This document shows positions 36,191 through 47,605 of a stretch of DNA of 64,000 nucleotides, in pieces. The stretch spans positions 115,715-179,714 of the forward strand of contig NW_026014805.1 in the NCBI RefSeq assembly GCF_020379485.1. The letters are read 5' to 3'. A program made the position numbers and the translations under genes. Positions within the stretch are counted from its first letter, which is position 1. Each line of letters begins with the position of its first letter. The notes below the pieces were generated by a model. The model was not told the DNA's origin and ran no database searches. It saw nothing but the letters and a program-made list of their open reading frames with translations. This DNA is from Brassica napus (Eukaryota > Streptophyta > Magnoliopsida > Brassicales > Brassicaceae).

Positions 36191-37621
36191 TCTACCGGGC
36201 GATTAACGACCCTTAGTTCTTTTTAATTCTGGTTCTTGTATTATGAATTCAAAACTTATTTATATATAAAATATTTTGGTTTTGATTTTTTTTGAATTTT
36301 AATTTTATTAATAATTTAAATAATTTAAATTATTCTTTTAATTATAATTTTTTTTATTTCTGTAAAATAACGAAACGGAGTAAATTCGTAGCTATTTTGC
36401 GACTTCTTTACGTGGAAGCTTAACGAGGTTTTTACGAAGAAATGTTTACAAGGAAATGACGTGGAAAATTCACGTGGTCTTTACAAGGAAAGCTATCAAG
36501 GTATTTACGTTTACTTTACGAGTATTTACTTTCGAGTTATTTACGTGGCTTTAACGAGGAATGGCTTTCGAGGTATTTACGAGGAAATTTAGCGACGTCC
36601 TTACGTGGAAGCTTTACGTGGTCTTTACGACGAAATATTCTTCTTCGCTTTTACGACGAAATTATTTCCTCGCTACGTTACGACGAATTAGCGAGGATAT
36701 ATGCGTTACGACAAACGTATAACGACGAAACGGGTTTCCTCGCTAATTCCTCGTAACACTGCTTTTACGACGAAGTCACGAGGAAAACTGCCCTCGTAAA
36801 ACTTGTGTTTTCTTGTAGTGTATATATTAAAAGAGAAGCATTACAGCATATTTTTGTAGCCACATGTCATCACCACAATCATTCTTAGAATCCTTAGAAA
36901 AATATGTTGGTCCATATAAATATATAATAAGCTTTTTATTAAACTAACCATAAATTAATCATAAATGTTCTTCATTGTTTCCTTAAATAAAAATCACGGA
37001 ATTACCTAATGTGGCTAAAGTATATATGATAATTAATGATTTTGAATAATAAAGATTTGATAAAACTTAGTATATTATCTATCATTTTTAAAAAATTTAA
37101 CTTATTAAAATAAATTAAACAACCACATTAACTATATAATAAAAATTTAGATTTTTTCCTATATGTTATATTTTGAATTTTTAAAAACGAATATAAATGA
37201 CTAAAGTTGTTAAAAATCTCACATTGAAATTTTTCTGATCCATGGTTTAAAATTTATGTTATAACAAGATACACATGATTACGAAATACATAAGTAGGAA
37301 ATCTCATTTAATAAATATTATATATGTATATTAATATTTTTTTTTAAATAAATTATATACCATATAAAATAAATAAGTATTTTAATTTTGAATTTGCTTT
37401 GAATTTTTTTGATAAACATTTTGAACAGTTATTAACAACTTAATATTTAGATTTAAACTTTGCATTGAATGTTTATAAAATTATAAATTACTAAAACTAT
37501 TAAACATCCCACAAATATTTTATTGTTATCATTGATTTAAAATTTTTGTTATAAATAAATACAAATGATCAAAAATAATATGAGTATAAAATATTTTTTA
37601 ACAGATGTCAATATTAAAAAT

Positions 37622-37623
<2 letters not shown>

Positions 37624-37652
<29 letters not shown>
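37624..37652. repeat. (TA)n microsatellite
   Basis: An uninterrupted TA run inside the H2 Helitron. Similar TA runs lie near 3630-3652, 40448-40474 and 56374-56406. Confidence 0.8.
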
Positions 37653-37787
37653 GTTAATATCATTTAAACTTAATTCTATACCATATAAAATAGAAAAAAA
37701 GTGTTTGTCTGGATTAATAAAATTTATTTAAGTATTTGTACCAATTTAATTATATACGTAATAGTTACTAAACTTTTAATTATTCAA

Positions 37788-39018
37788 CTAGATTTTGACC
37801 CGCGCTTGGAAAGCGCGGATTTGTTTTTGTAATTAAATATATTGTAAATGAATTTCTATATAAGATAGTGTATAAGTTTGAGCACATTTATTCAAAACTA
37901 CGGACCAAACCGTACCAAGCTGAAAAACCAAAATTGAATTGAATTGCATAAATAATATAGCAAATCATAAATCTATGACCGAAAAATTAAAACCGAACCG
38001 AGAACCAAATGAGTACCTGAATTTTTAAATAATAATTATATATTTAAAAATATTAATTACATTCAATTTTTAAATAACCACATATCCTAAAAATACTATT
38101 TATAAACCGGATAACACGAAAACTTGAATTACTCGAATATTTTTATTTGGTTGATAAATAATTTAGTTAACCAAAAGTATAATTTATGTATATAATTATT
38201 TATTTCAAATATATATAACTATGTTTAATATAACACATAGTATCAAAACTATTTTCAAAATAATATTATGTTTTAAAATAAGTAGATTTTGTTCTAAAAC
38301 ACAATTCTACTGCTAACATGTTTTAAAGTATTGATATAGTGTTAATAAATAACAAAGTATTTTCAAAGTTTTAGAAGTTATCACTAACCGGTTTATAATT
38401 GGTTAGACTAAATATCTAACAGAACCGAAGATAAATAGTCATTTTCTGAAAATATAGCAGATGGAAAGATTGAACCGGTTTTATGTAGACCATAATCATA
38501 TCTATGGATTTTTATAGGAACTGATTTGGTATTAAAATAATACAACCAACTTGGAATATTAAGTTGTGACAAAGATCGTTTAGTTTGTGAATGATAATGT
38601 TGAAGTGTTCATATATATAACATGGTTAATGAAATCAGTTTAGTTAATAAGGTTAGTATAAAATAATAGTTCATCTCTGTAAAAAAATGTATTTTTTGTA
38701 ATAGATATTATATTTTGTTTATAGTCTTCGAAGGTATTATCTATTAAATAAATCACAAGTAACCATATACTATATAAATATAGGGTGAACATTATTTAAT
38801 ATTAGCTCAAAATATTTATGATGGAATAATGCATATATAGTAAATGTATAAGTAGATAATTAGGTTAGTACCATTTTTATGACTAAAATTTGCTTTTAAT
38901 GAAGAATAATTAAGTTAGTAGTATGAGAAATAATAGGAATTCTAGTTAAATGAAATGGTCCAACTATGACTTGTTTTAAGTAGATTTTTTAGGACTTCTT
39001 CCCTTTTAATAGTATTGA
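37788..39018 (-). mobile_element. Inverted Helitron (H3) nested in H2
   Basis: Read on the minus strand it begins TCAATACTATTAAAAGGGAA (from 39018) and ends with the hairpin CCGCGCTTTCCAAGCGCGG, then GTCAAAATCTAG (to 37788). Plus-strand flanks are A (37787) and T (39019), fitting insertion between A and T. It is 1231 bp, AT-rich and non-coding. Confidence 0.75.
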
Positions 39019-39118
39019 TATATATTTATTATTTCATAATATGTAAAAAATATATATAATACTTAAAAATAATTTATATATAATATTCATTCCGCGCATG
39101 GCGCGGATCTTAACCTAG

Positions 39119-40799
39119 TACAGCTAATATTTGAAGTACTTTGAACCTTACCTAAACTACAAAAAAGGAAAAGAAAAAGCAATTAAATTATAAATTAATT
39201 GACCTCACAAGAATGAAGTTAACTTACGACGCATGTATACACTGGGCCTTAGTGGGTTTGGAGTTTCACAATTCTTCACGGGCCGACTCATACATTTCCC
39301 GATCAAGGTACGATTAGATGACGTTAGTGCTCAAAAGCACGTCATAATCTTCTAGAGACGAATGGATGGTTAGGTCTGTGACCGATGTGTATGTTGGTGT
39401 GGTCGTGATCAGTGTAAGCGTCTTGGAAGTATGCAACAAAAGACGTCGTTGTATGGAAACTTCATTTCTTATCCAACTGCAGCTTCTAATCTTTATTAAA
39501 GTCGGTCACTTAAACCGATAGATAGTGTGTGTGGATGGAATCAAATTCAATTTGTACTGAACTACATCAACTAATCAGTGGGAAAAATATCAAAGAGAAC
39601 TTTCCTTATTTATACAAAATTCCAAATCGCTGTTTTTTTCCTTGATTAGAATAAAAGCATATGGAAGATAGAAATGACCTGCTTCATTTAACTTAACGTA
39701 ACTACTAACAACAGAAAAGTTGAAGAGTGAAAGACATTTGAAAGAAATAAAAGTTTTCTTTTTCTAGTAAAGACGTGTCCCTTGTGGTTTGTTTACATGA
39801 CAGCTTCTGAATAGAACATTCAACTTTCAGTATGATTTTATTTTACAAAACCATCGGTCATCTCAGAAAATAGTTAATTAATATATTTTTTTTGACGAGA
39901 GCGATGATGTCATTGGCTACACATCGGAAGCTAGTGTCCTACGTCTCTTCGGGTTATATGAGAGCACCGCATTTCCCATAAAAAATAGTATATCTCTCGA
40001 AATGTTCCTCGTGGGACACTTCATTACAGTAACATCCAAGACAAAAGACTTTAGTTTTCTTCAACACACCGAATCGAAGAAAGTTGGTTCTGAGAATTTT
40101 CCGTTCGAGCACACGTAAATCTCTCACTCCCTAGCTTTCTGTCTTTTGTAATGGTGTTTTTTTGTTGATAGGGAAGACAGTTACGTAGTACTAGATATGT
40201 TCGAATCAGGAACTTATCTAACATCTCTGCGTCCATTTATGTATGAGCTTCAGATTAAGAATAACCGTGTGAAACATTAGTTTTGGCCTCCAAAATTTAT
40301 GCAGGTTTTTATATAGTGATAAGCTCCAAAATTGCAATTTTTAATTAAAGTTTTAGAAAAAATATTTATATCTCCTTAAATTTCAGATCCGGTCTTGGAT
40401 CAACCTCGATGAAACATTTGCTTCAAACCTCCAATTTTTTTTTGAAAATATATATATATATATATATATATATAGGCTTTCAAATTTGTAAAAAAAAAAT
40501 GTATAGGTTCAAAATATGGAAATTCTTCTTAAACCGTGTATAACTCTCTCCTTCTCAATATCTCAAGGTTGACCCGTCCCCAACGAACTTAAAAAAAGAT
40601 TATGTTAGATTATTCGTTTTTGTAACTTGACATCTTGTAGTTAAATCAGGTTTCAAACTTTCAAGTGGGTTTGTTGTGTTCACAGTTTTATTTCAAACAA
40701 AACTAGGTTAAGAGTTTGAGATGTTAATTTCATGATTACGTATTTTATCAGTTTTACTTCATTTATTACCTCTCTATAACGATATCGAAACAGGACAAA
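39119..40799. other. Spacer and promoter region of the SURNod19 gene
   Basis: No gene is recognised. A stretch at about 39890-40090 resembles a retroposed fragment on the minus strand ending in a short A tail (T run 39886-39893), but I cannot name it. The last 100 bp before 40800 form the probable leader. A TA microsatellite lies at 40448-40474. Confidence 0.4.
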
Positions 40800-42965
40800 A
40801 TGGCTCGTTGTTACCTGATCATCTCGTCCTTACTTCTTCTTCTGGTCGCGTTAAGCATATCGCCTAGCCACAGCATTAACATCAAGTCCGCAAGTTTCCT
40901 ATCACCAAAACAAGTCATGACTCCAGGATCAGTCGCAGACCCTTACCTTTTCGACATCGATTTCCCTAGAGGCCACATCGGCCTCAAAGGTTTCGACGCC
41001 GAAGTAGTCGACCAAGACGGTAACCCCGTCCCGTTACACGAGACATATCTCCACCACTGGGTTGTGCACCCTTACTACGTGCGTAAAGGTCTCAACCTTT
41101 CGCACCTAGACACGCCTAGGAACCTTGGTTCGAGCCCTGATTATATTCTCGTTAGTAACGGAGGGTTGTGTAGGAACAGAGTTAGACAATACTTTGGGTT
41201 AGGATCAGAAACACGCAAGACTTCGACGTATGTTCCTGATCCTTACGCGATCGAGATCGGTAACCCGGAGAAAGTACCTGATGGGTATGAGTTCAAATGG
41301 CTTCTAAATATTCACGCTATTGACACTAGAGGGGTTGTGGATAAACAAGGATGCACCGAGTGTCGGTGTGGTCTTTATAATGTAACGGTTGATGAGTACG
41401 GTCGAGCTTTAGAACCTGGATACAAAGGAGGTCAAGACTGCTGCTACGATAAGACTCAATGTCGGTTAAGAAACGGATTCGACAGTGGAAACAAAACAAG
41501 AACTGTGTATCTTAAGTATACTGTGAGATGGGTTGATTGGGACAGCTCGGTTTTGTTGCCGGCTAAGGTTTATATTCTCGATGTAACGGATTCTTGGGAA
41601 CGGTCAGAAGGATCAACAGGAGATAACCAAGAACATTTTTGTCATGTCAGTAAAGACTTTTCACATCTCTGCTTATTAATGCTTTTAACGTTAGCTAAGG
41701 TGTATTAATTGTTTTCTTTTCAGGTGGAATATGACGTGAAACCGTGCAAAACTAAGGGTGATGGGTGTGTCGATGTTAAGAAAAAGAGCTTAATGATGCC
41801 GTTTAACGGGTATATTGTCTATGGAGTAGCTCACCAGCACGCAGGTGGTATCGGTGCAGCTCTGTACCGAGAGGTTAGTTTTTAACAGGCCCGGACGTTT
41901 GGTGTCTTGTTAGGGGTTTGTTTTGGATTTTCGGTATCATGCACAATGGTCTTATTCATATTTTACTAGTTTTTGGATCGGGTTTGATTCGATTTCGTAT
42001 GTGTTTGATTCAAATCAAATTATAACCATTGTCTAAAAATCGTACTTAAATCTGGAAATAAAATTAATGAAATTGACAAAAACATATTTAAAATATACAA
42101 AAAAAAAAATCAAAAATCTGATTAAAAACTTGTCAAGCTACCTAAACTGATTAAAAGTATTCCAAAATAACGATTCGCAATTCCTATAAAAACTACAAAA
42201 AATCTAATTTTTTTTAAAAATTTCTAAATATTTATCTTAACGTAACATATGTAGAAAAAAACATTAATAGATTAACTTATGTGGATTTTTCGGATTTTAG
42301 TACGGATTTTAGTTTGGTTTGGATTGAACCCGAGTCCGAAAGTATTCTTATACTCTATTTGGGTATTTTTTATGATGGTTTAGATAGGATCTTGGTTTGG
42401 TCTCAGTTCGAATTTCAGGTCTGGTTATAAACACCCAACCTAAGGTTTTAAGCTAATGCAAAAACTTTTTACTCAAAAACTGAGACTCTAGTGTTATGGA
42501 TTGATCAGGACGGTGAGGTAATATGCTCCTCGATGCCGAAGTATGGCAATGGAGATGAGCCTGGAAGCGAAGCTGGTTACATCGTTGGAATGTCGTCTTG
42601 TTATCCTGAACCGGTGAAAGTGACTAATGGAGAGACACTGTCTTTGGAGTTCAATTACAGTAATGTCATTGGTCATACAGGAGTCATGGGACTCTTTTAC
42701 ATCCTCGTTGCTCAGCAGCTGCCTGGACCGGAGAGCTTCTTGCAGGTAAACTGCCGGTAACAGATCTCGGTTTAGGTCAAACCGGTTATTACCATGTGTG
42801 TTACTTTACTTAACGTCAGTATTCATTATTTCTTTGCAGGCACATTCGAGTAGTTTGGGCTTTTTAGCCTTTCTTGCAGTGACGGTGGCGGTTGTGGTTC
42901 TAATAGTCGCCGTGGTATACCGGAGAAAGAACCGGGAAGATGGTTACCAATCACTTAGTACCTAA
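40800..42965 (+). CDS. SURNod19-domain protein (stress up-regulated Nod19)
   Basis: Four exons (40800-41645, 41724-41873, 42509-42745, 42840-42965) join in frame to 452 residues. A signal peptide (about 1-25, LIISSLLLLLVALSISPSHS) is followed by the SURNod19 domain. This contains HETYLHHWVVHPYY near residue 80, a Cys-rich patch (CTECRCGLYNVT, QDCCYDKTQC), and YGVAHQHAGGIGAALY, whose paired His residues resemble copper-monooxygenase-type folds. A C-terminal membrane helix (LAFLAVTVAVVVLIVAVVY) and a short basic tail follow, so it is predicted to sit in the secretory pathway or plasma membrane with its bulk outside. The biochemical role is unknown; relatives are stress-induced. It matches At5g61820 by memory and position. 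The 635-bp intron 2 is full of degenerate GGTTTGG/GGTTCGG repeats. Confidence 0.88.
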
Positions 42966-44106
42966 ACAGTAAAACTATAGATATTCTTCTTCAACATTTT
43001 ATAGTTTTCCACTTTTTCTAATACCAAATATTAAAATAACAAAGTATCTTGTACTCTTCCACTAGTGTGTGATATTTCTGTAATGGTTGTTACGACTTAC
43101 GTGTGTAAAAAGTTTTCTTTTGTCAATGGTATGTGGAAGACTCTTGCTCAGCTAGAGACTTTCAAATTGATTAGTAGGCCCAGCTCAATAGAGACTCTCA
43201 CAAGACTCTTGCTCCTCCGCTAGATTCGGTTCCGGTTTGATTCTTTCTCTTCAGTTTTAGATGTGTAGGATTCACTTTGGTTCTGATTCGGTTATTTCAT
43301 TTTTCAGTTTAGTTTAGATAACAAAGTTAAAAACCGAATAATATTCGAGGTCATTTTTGGATCATATTCGTTAGCGGTTCGATTTTAGTTTTTTTGGTTA
43401 ATTTTTGTTAAAAGTAAGAAAATTCAGTTTTTTTACTAAATGTTAGATTTTATCCAATAATTTAGATAAAATTTTGATAATTCAAATAATTTAAAATGTA
43501 TTTGGAGATTCAGTTTTTGAAAATAGTATTTCAAATTATTTTATTATTTTGAAACTAAATGTAGTTAATATTTATAAGTGTATATAATTATATTATAGAA
43601 ATTTGGGTATCCATTCGGGTTTTTGTTTGCTCCAGTTCGGTTTTAGTTTTTCGGTTCAAGTTATAGGATCCGTTTTTGTATTATATGATCTAAATCCGAA
43701 CCAAACCTCATTTTTTAGTTTAGTTTGATTTGGTTCTTTGTTCCTGATAAATGTGTTACTTTTGCTTCTAGAAGACTCTTACTCTACCAGAGACTTTTAA
43801 ATTGATTACAGGCCCAGCCCAATACTGACGTTAGACTATATCTGTAATAAACATGCACATTACGTAGCAATACAAATTGCGCACGTAGGATACCTCTCTT
43901 TCGCATGACGTGGCTTCCATCTATTGGCTCTCACCACGTGGCGAGCGATCTCATTGGTGGAAACAACAAAAATCGACACAATCGACCGAGTCTACGGGAT
44001 TTAGATATATAAATCACTCAGAGAAACTAAAATCTTCAGGAAAAAAAAAAAATAGATTCAACTCTCTCTCTCTCTCTTCTCCCTCCGATCTACTCGAACC
44101 GTTCCG
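42966..44106. promoter_or_regulatory. Spacer and calnexin promoter
   Basis: A direct repeat of about 60 bp (43133-43190 and 43768-43825: agactcttgct..., gagacttt..aaattgatta, ggcccag) brackets a 550-bp stretch of GGTTCGG-type repeat. Each copy ends in a GGCCCA site II-like motif. The UPR element of calnexin lies at 43906-43927. A (CT)n leader follows at about 44063-44079. Confidence 0.6.
43906..43927 (-). promoter_or_regulatory. ER-stress element (ERSE) overlapping a UPRE-like site in the calnexin promoter
   Basis: The plus strand reads CGTGG, nine bases, ATTGG (43909-43927), i.e. CCAAT-N9-CCACG on the minus strand, the exact ERSE consensus. It overlaps TGACGTGG (43906-43913), the bZIP60-type unfolded-protein-response site. 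It lies about 180 bp before the calnexin ATG, as expected for an ER chaperone gene under bZIP28/bZIP60 control. Confidence 0.75.
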
Positions 44107-46796
44107 ATGATGAGAGACCGGCAGCTATTCTCCGGCCTTATGCTTATCCTAGCTCTCCTCTCGCTCCAGAACCTTTGCCACTGCGACGATAATACGGTAG
44201 ATTTCGATTTTTCTCGGGAAAATGTTTCCGAATGTTATCGTAGATCTGAAGATTTTTTAGATCTGAGCTCGTTGGATTTGTGTTCAGGTGTTGTATGAAT
44301 CGTTCGATGAGGCGTTTGATGGTCGCTGGATCGTTTCGAAGAATGGTGATTACGAAGGTATTGTATATCGCTAAACTCTCTGAAACGCGTTTGTGGTTAG
44401 TATATGGTTCTGATCTGATTGGATTATGATGATTTAGAGTGGAGTTATTGAAGTGTTCTTGATTCAAAGAAGAATGTTGATTTATTCATTAATGATCTTA
44501 AAGTTTGTTACAAATCTTGTATAATAGTGTTAACAAACTAAGGCTTCGAATGTTACGAACCGCCCTGCCCCGCAGTTAACAGAATCTCTACATATACCAT
44601 ATATCTATACGTTTTTATAACTGTTAAAACCACACCGAAGTTAAACCGCTTGTCCCGCACCGTTCAAACTGCGGTTACCATTCGGAGCCTAAACCAGATG
44701 TAACCAAATGGTTTACATCATTATTATAATATAATTAATAAACCAGGCATTCCTGAGTCAATTAAGAAACTATTATGTGCTAATAGAATCAAATCGAGTG
44801 TGTTGATGGATGTTTGAATCAAATAAGATTATAAGACTTCGTCACCTTCATGTCACGATGTTGTTGAATGGTTGGCTTTATATGCACGTATATGAATAGT
44901 AGTAGTATAGATCCAGATGGTTTATATACTAATTAAGATAATAAACCGGACATTCCAGAGTCTTGACCATTATATGCGAGTATATGATTGTCCACATGCT
45001 AATAGAATCAAATTGAAAATGTTGTGGTAGTATAGATGAGTTGTTGGTTTTATGATGTGGTAGAAGCTTCTTTGTTAAGACCGCTTTATCTGTTTCAGGT
45101 GTGTGGAAGCATGCGAAGAGTGAGGGACACGATGATTATGGACTTCTCGTAAGCGAGAAGGCTCGCAAGTACGGTATAGTGAAGGAGCTTGACGAGCCTC
45201 TAAACCTCAAGGACGGAACCATTGTTCTTCAGTACGAGGTTCGTTTCCAGGAAGGGCTTGAGTGTGGCGGTGCTTACTTGAAGTACCTCCGTCCTCAGGA
45301 AGCTGGATGGACACCTGAAGGGTTTGACAGTGAATCTCCTTACTCTATCATGTTTGGGCCTGACAAGTGTGGAGCCACAAACAAAGTTCATTTCATCTTG
45401 AAACACAAGAACCCAAAGAGCGGCGAGTACGTTGAGCACCATCTCAAGTTCCCTCCCTCTGTTCCTTACGACAAGCTTTCCCATGTCTACACCGCTATCT
45501 TGAAGCCAGACAACGAGGTTAGGATTCTGGTTGATGGAGAGGAGAAGAAGAAGGCTAATTTACTCTCTGGGGAGGACTTTGAGCCAGCGTTGATCCCTGC
45601 CAAGACCATCCCTGACCCTGAAGACAAGAAACCAGAAGACTGGGATGAGAGAGCCAAGATCCCTGATCCTAACGCCGTGAAGCCTGACGACTGGGACGAG
45701 GAGGCGCCCATGGAGATCGAAGACGAGGAAGCTGAGAAACCCGAAGGATGGTTAGATGACGAGCCTGAGGAGGTGGACGACCCAGAGGCGACCAAGCCTG
45801 AAGACTGGGATGATGAGGAAGATGGTATGTGGGAGGCTCCAAAGATTGACAACCCCAAGTGTGAAGCAGCACCAGGCTGTGGTGAATGGAAGAGACCCAT
45901 GAAGAAGAATCCTGCTTACAAGGGCAAATGGAGTGCGCCTATGATAGACAACCCTGCTTACAAGGGAATCTGGAAGCCCAGAGACATCCCTAACCCTGAC
46001 TACTTTGAGCTGGACAGACCTGACTTCGAACCCATTGCGGCAATCGGTATTGAGATCTGGACGATGCAAGACGGTATCTTGTTTGACAACATGTTGATAG
46101 CGAAAGACGAGAAGGTCGCTGAGAGTTACAGACAGACGACATGGAAGCCGAAGTTCGATGTTGAGAAAGAGAAACAAAAGGCGGAAGAGGAGGCTGCTAG
46201 CTCTGCTGATGGTCTCAAGAGCTACCAGGTAAAGAAACTAAACCTTTTTTTATAACATATAGCTTCTCGTTATGATTCTTACAGTTATATCTGTGCATGA
46301 TGTTTGCAGAAGGTTGTGTTCGACCTCTTGAACAAGGTTGCAGACATTTCTTTCCTAAGTGCCTACAAGTCTAAGATCACAGTAAGTTTCTGCTCCCTCG
46401 TTTAAAATTTGTTTCATGTTATGATGATGATGAATCGACCTAAAGTGAATTTTGAATATGGTGTTGTTTTTGTAGGAACTGATTGAGAAAGCTGAGGAAC
46501 AACCAAACTTAACCATTGGTGTCCTCGTCTCCATTGTCGTAGTATTCTTCTCGCTCTTCATCAAGCTTATCTTCGGTGGCAAAAAGGTAATATTCCCTCT
46601 GTCATTTTAATATGGAAGTAAGTGAAAAAAAGATAAAGAAATTAAAATGGTTTGCTTGCAGGCGGCGCCGGCAGCAACTGTGGAGAAGAAGAAGAAACCA
46701 GAAGTAGGAGAGAGCTCAAAGAGTGAAGATGAGACAGAGAAGAAGGAAGAAACCGCTGCTGCTCCTCGCAAAAGGCAACCGAGGCGTGACAATTAG
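44107..46796 (+). CDS. CNX1: Calnexin, ER membrane lectin chaperone
   Basis: Calnexin binds monoglucosylated N-glycans on new glycoproteins in the ER and holds them for folding. Six exons (44107-44196, 44288-44357, 45099-46228, 46310-46381, 46476-46586, 46662-46796) give 535 residues. A signal peptide (about 1-26) precedes the lectin domain ([24 protein letters not shown], split by an intron, then CGGAYLKYL). The P-domain arm has four type 1 repeats (IPDPxxxKPxDWDE) and type 2 repeats ([26 protein letters not shown]). A membrane helix (about 455-480, [20 protein letters not shown]) is followed by a cytosolic Lys/Glu tail ending RKRQPRRDN. There are two adjacent ATGs; the first is taken. Position next to SURNod19 and Tudor-SN fits At5g61790 rather than its duplicate. 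Confidence 0.96.
44542..44689. mobile_element. Short MITE with TAA duplication in calnexin intron 2
   Basis: Ends GGCTTCGAATG and CATTCGGAGCC are inverted repeats (one mismatch), flanked by TAA on both sides (44539-44541 and 44690-44692). The 148-bp body alternates GC-rich ends and an AT centre. A TAA duplication fits the PIF/Harbinger group. Confidence 0.65.
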
Positions 46797-47605
46797 AAAA
46801 GTGGTGTTTTAGAATGACAGAAGAAAAGGGAATGTTTTCGAGATGTTGAAATTATTATTTTTGATTTTTACTTGTGTCGAATTTGTCTTTTCTGCTGTAG
46901 AGCCTTTTTTGAGGTGTAAAACCAAGTTGGGATTAGAGCTAAATTGTAGTTTCTGTTACTTTGTTTTTTTACTCTCATAAAAGCAAAACTGGTTACTCCA
47001 AAGTCCAAAAAGATTCTAGTGTCTTTATTCGAGTTGAGAGTCGGCTATTCACTGATCTCAATTGTTCTTATGTTGCTTAGTTGCAGTTTTTGTAACTATT
47101 GTCGTTGGACGTCTTCATTAAACATAATCTCATGTCATGGCCTTGGCAATGACACAAAATCATATTATTACTTGGGGCCATGACTTGGACCTTGCTGAGC
47201 AACATTGATGCAACTCGAATTATAATAACGATTATAAGAATCCAACGACATTAATAAGCTCAGTTTATAATAACGCTTATTAAATTTAACTATCTGAAGA
47301 AGATGAACTTTGGAGGAAAATACAAAAGAGGATGAAGCTCAAAGTTTAATTAAAACATTAGCGAAGCAAATGAAAGTCCCCTTAAGTTAATACATCACCT
47401 TACCTTATTATGAGATTCTTTTGTCAAACAAAAATAAATAACAAGAACATCGTCACTTTATGATCTATAAACCCCAAAAAAGTATATGAAAAAAAAGAGA
47501 ATTTCTAAACGTTACAAAAAGTTTGATGCTTTGTAAGCAACAATCTTGAACAAGGTTGATCCCCTCTTTGGAACCAACCATTGATCATAAAAGTTGGAAA
47601 AACAC
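46797..47605. other. Tail-to-tail spacer of calnexin and Tudor-SN
   Basis: Contains the two 3' UTRs facing each other and no further gene. AATAAA-like signals occur on both strands. Confidence 0.6.

Larger units (their letters stand above)
33680..36820. mobile_element. Degenerate CACTA (En/Spm) DNA transposon
   Basis: Both ends carry CACTACAAGAAAAC in inverted orientation (33680-33693 and 36807-36820), and the similarity continues towards AAGTTT. A TAT duplication flanks it (33677-33679 and 36821-36823); a 3-bp duplication is the CACTA rule. Subterminal regions are packed with short motifs in both orientations (taacgagg, cctcgtaa, cgtcgtaa, ttacgacg), the usual transposase-binding arrays. 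Only coding remnants remain and no transposase core is seen, so it is non-autonomous. A unit of about 98 bp containing aaatcgtcgtaaggttgtcg is repeated at about 34868 and 34966. Confidence 0.9.
33672..39118 (+). mobile_element. Helitron (H2), interrupted by a CACTA element and by an inverted Helitron
   Basis: The 5' terminus starts at 33672 after an A. It is split eight bases in: TCCCCTAT, then the CACTA insert, then (after its duplicated TAT) ATATTAAAAGAGAAGC. Joined, this matches the style of the H1 start. The 3' terminus is the hairpin TCCGCGCATGGCGCGGA (39091-39107), then TCTTAAC and CTAG (39115-39118), followed by T. Without its inserts the element is about 1.07 kb, AT-rich and non-coding, and shares blocks with H1 (atgttggtccat, ttttattaaactaac, agatacacatgat). 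Confidence 0.8.

Noticed and set aside
39886..40090. Possible retroposed fragment with a short A tail on the minus strand
   Set aside because: No target duplication or protein similarity could be seen, so the element type cannot be supported.
43933..43955. Second ERSE-like pair (CGTGG and ATTGG) closer to calnexin
   Set aside because: The spacing is 11 bases instead of 9, so it does not meet the ERSE rule.
45487..46177. Minus-strand open frames of 137 and 141 codons opposite calnexin
   Set aside because: They are shadows of the strongly biased P-domain codons on the plus strand.
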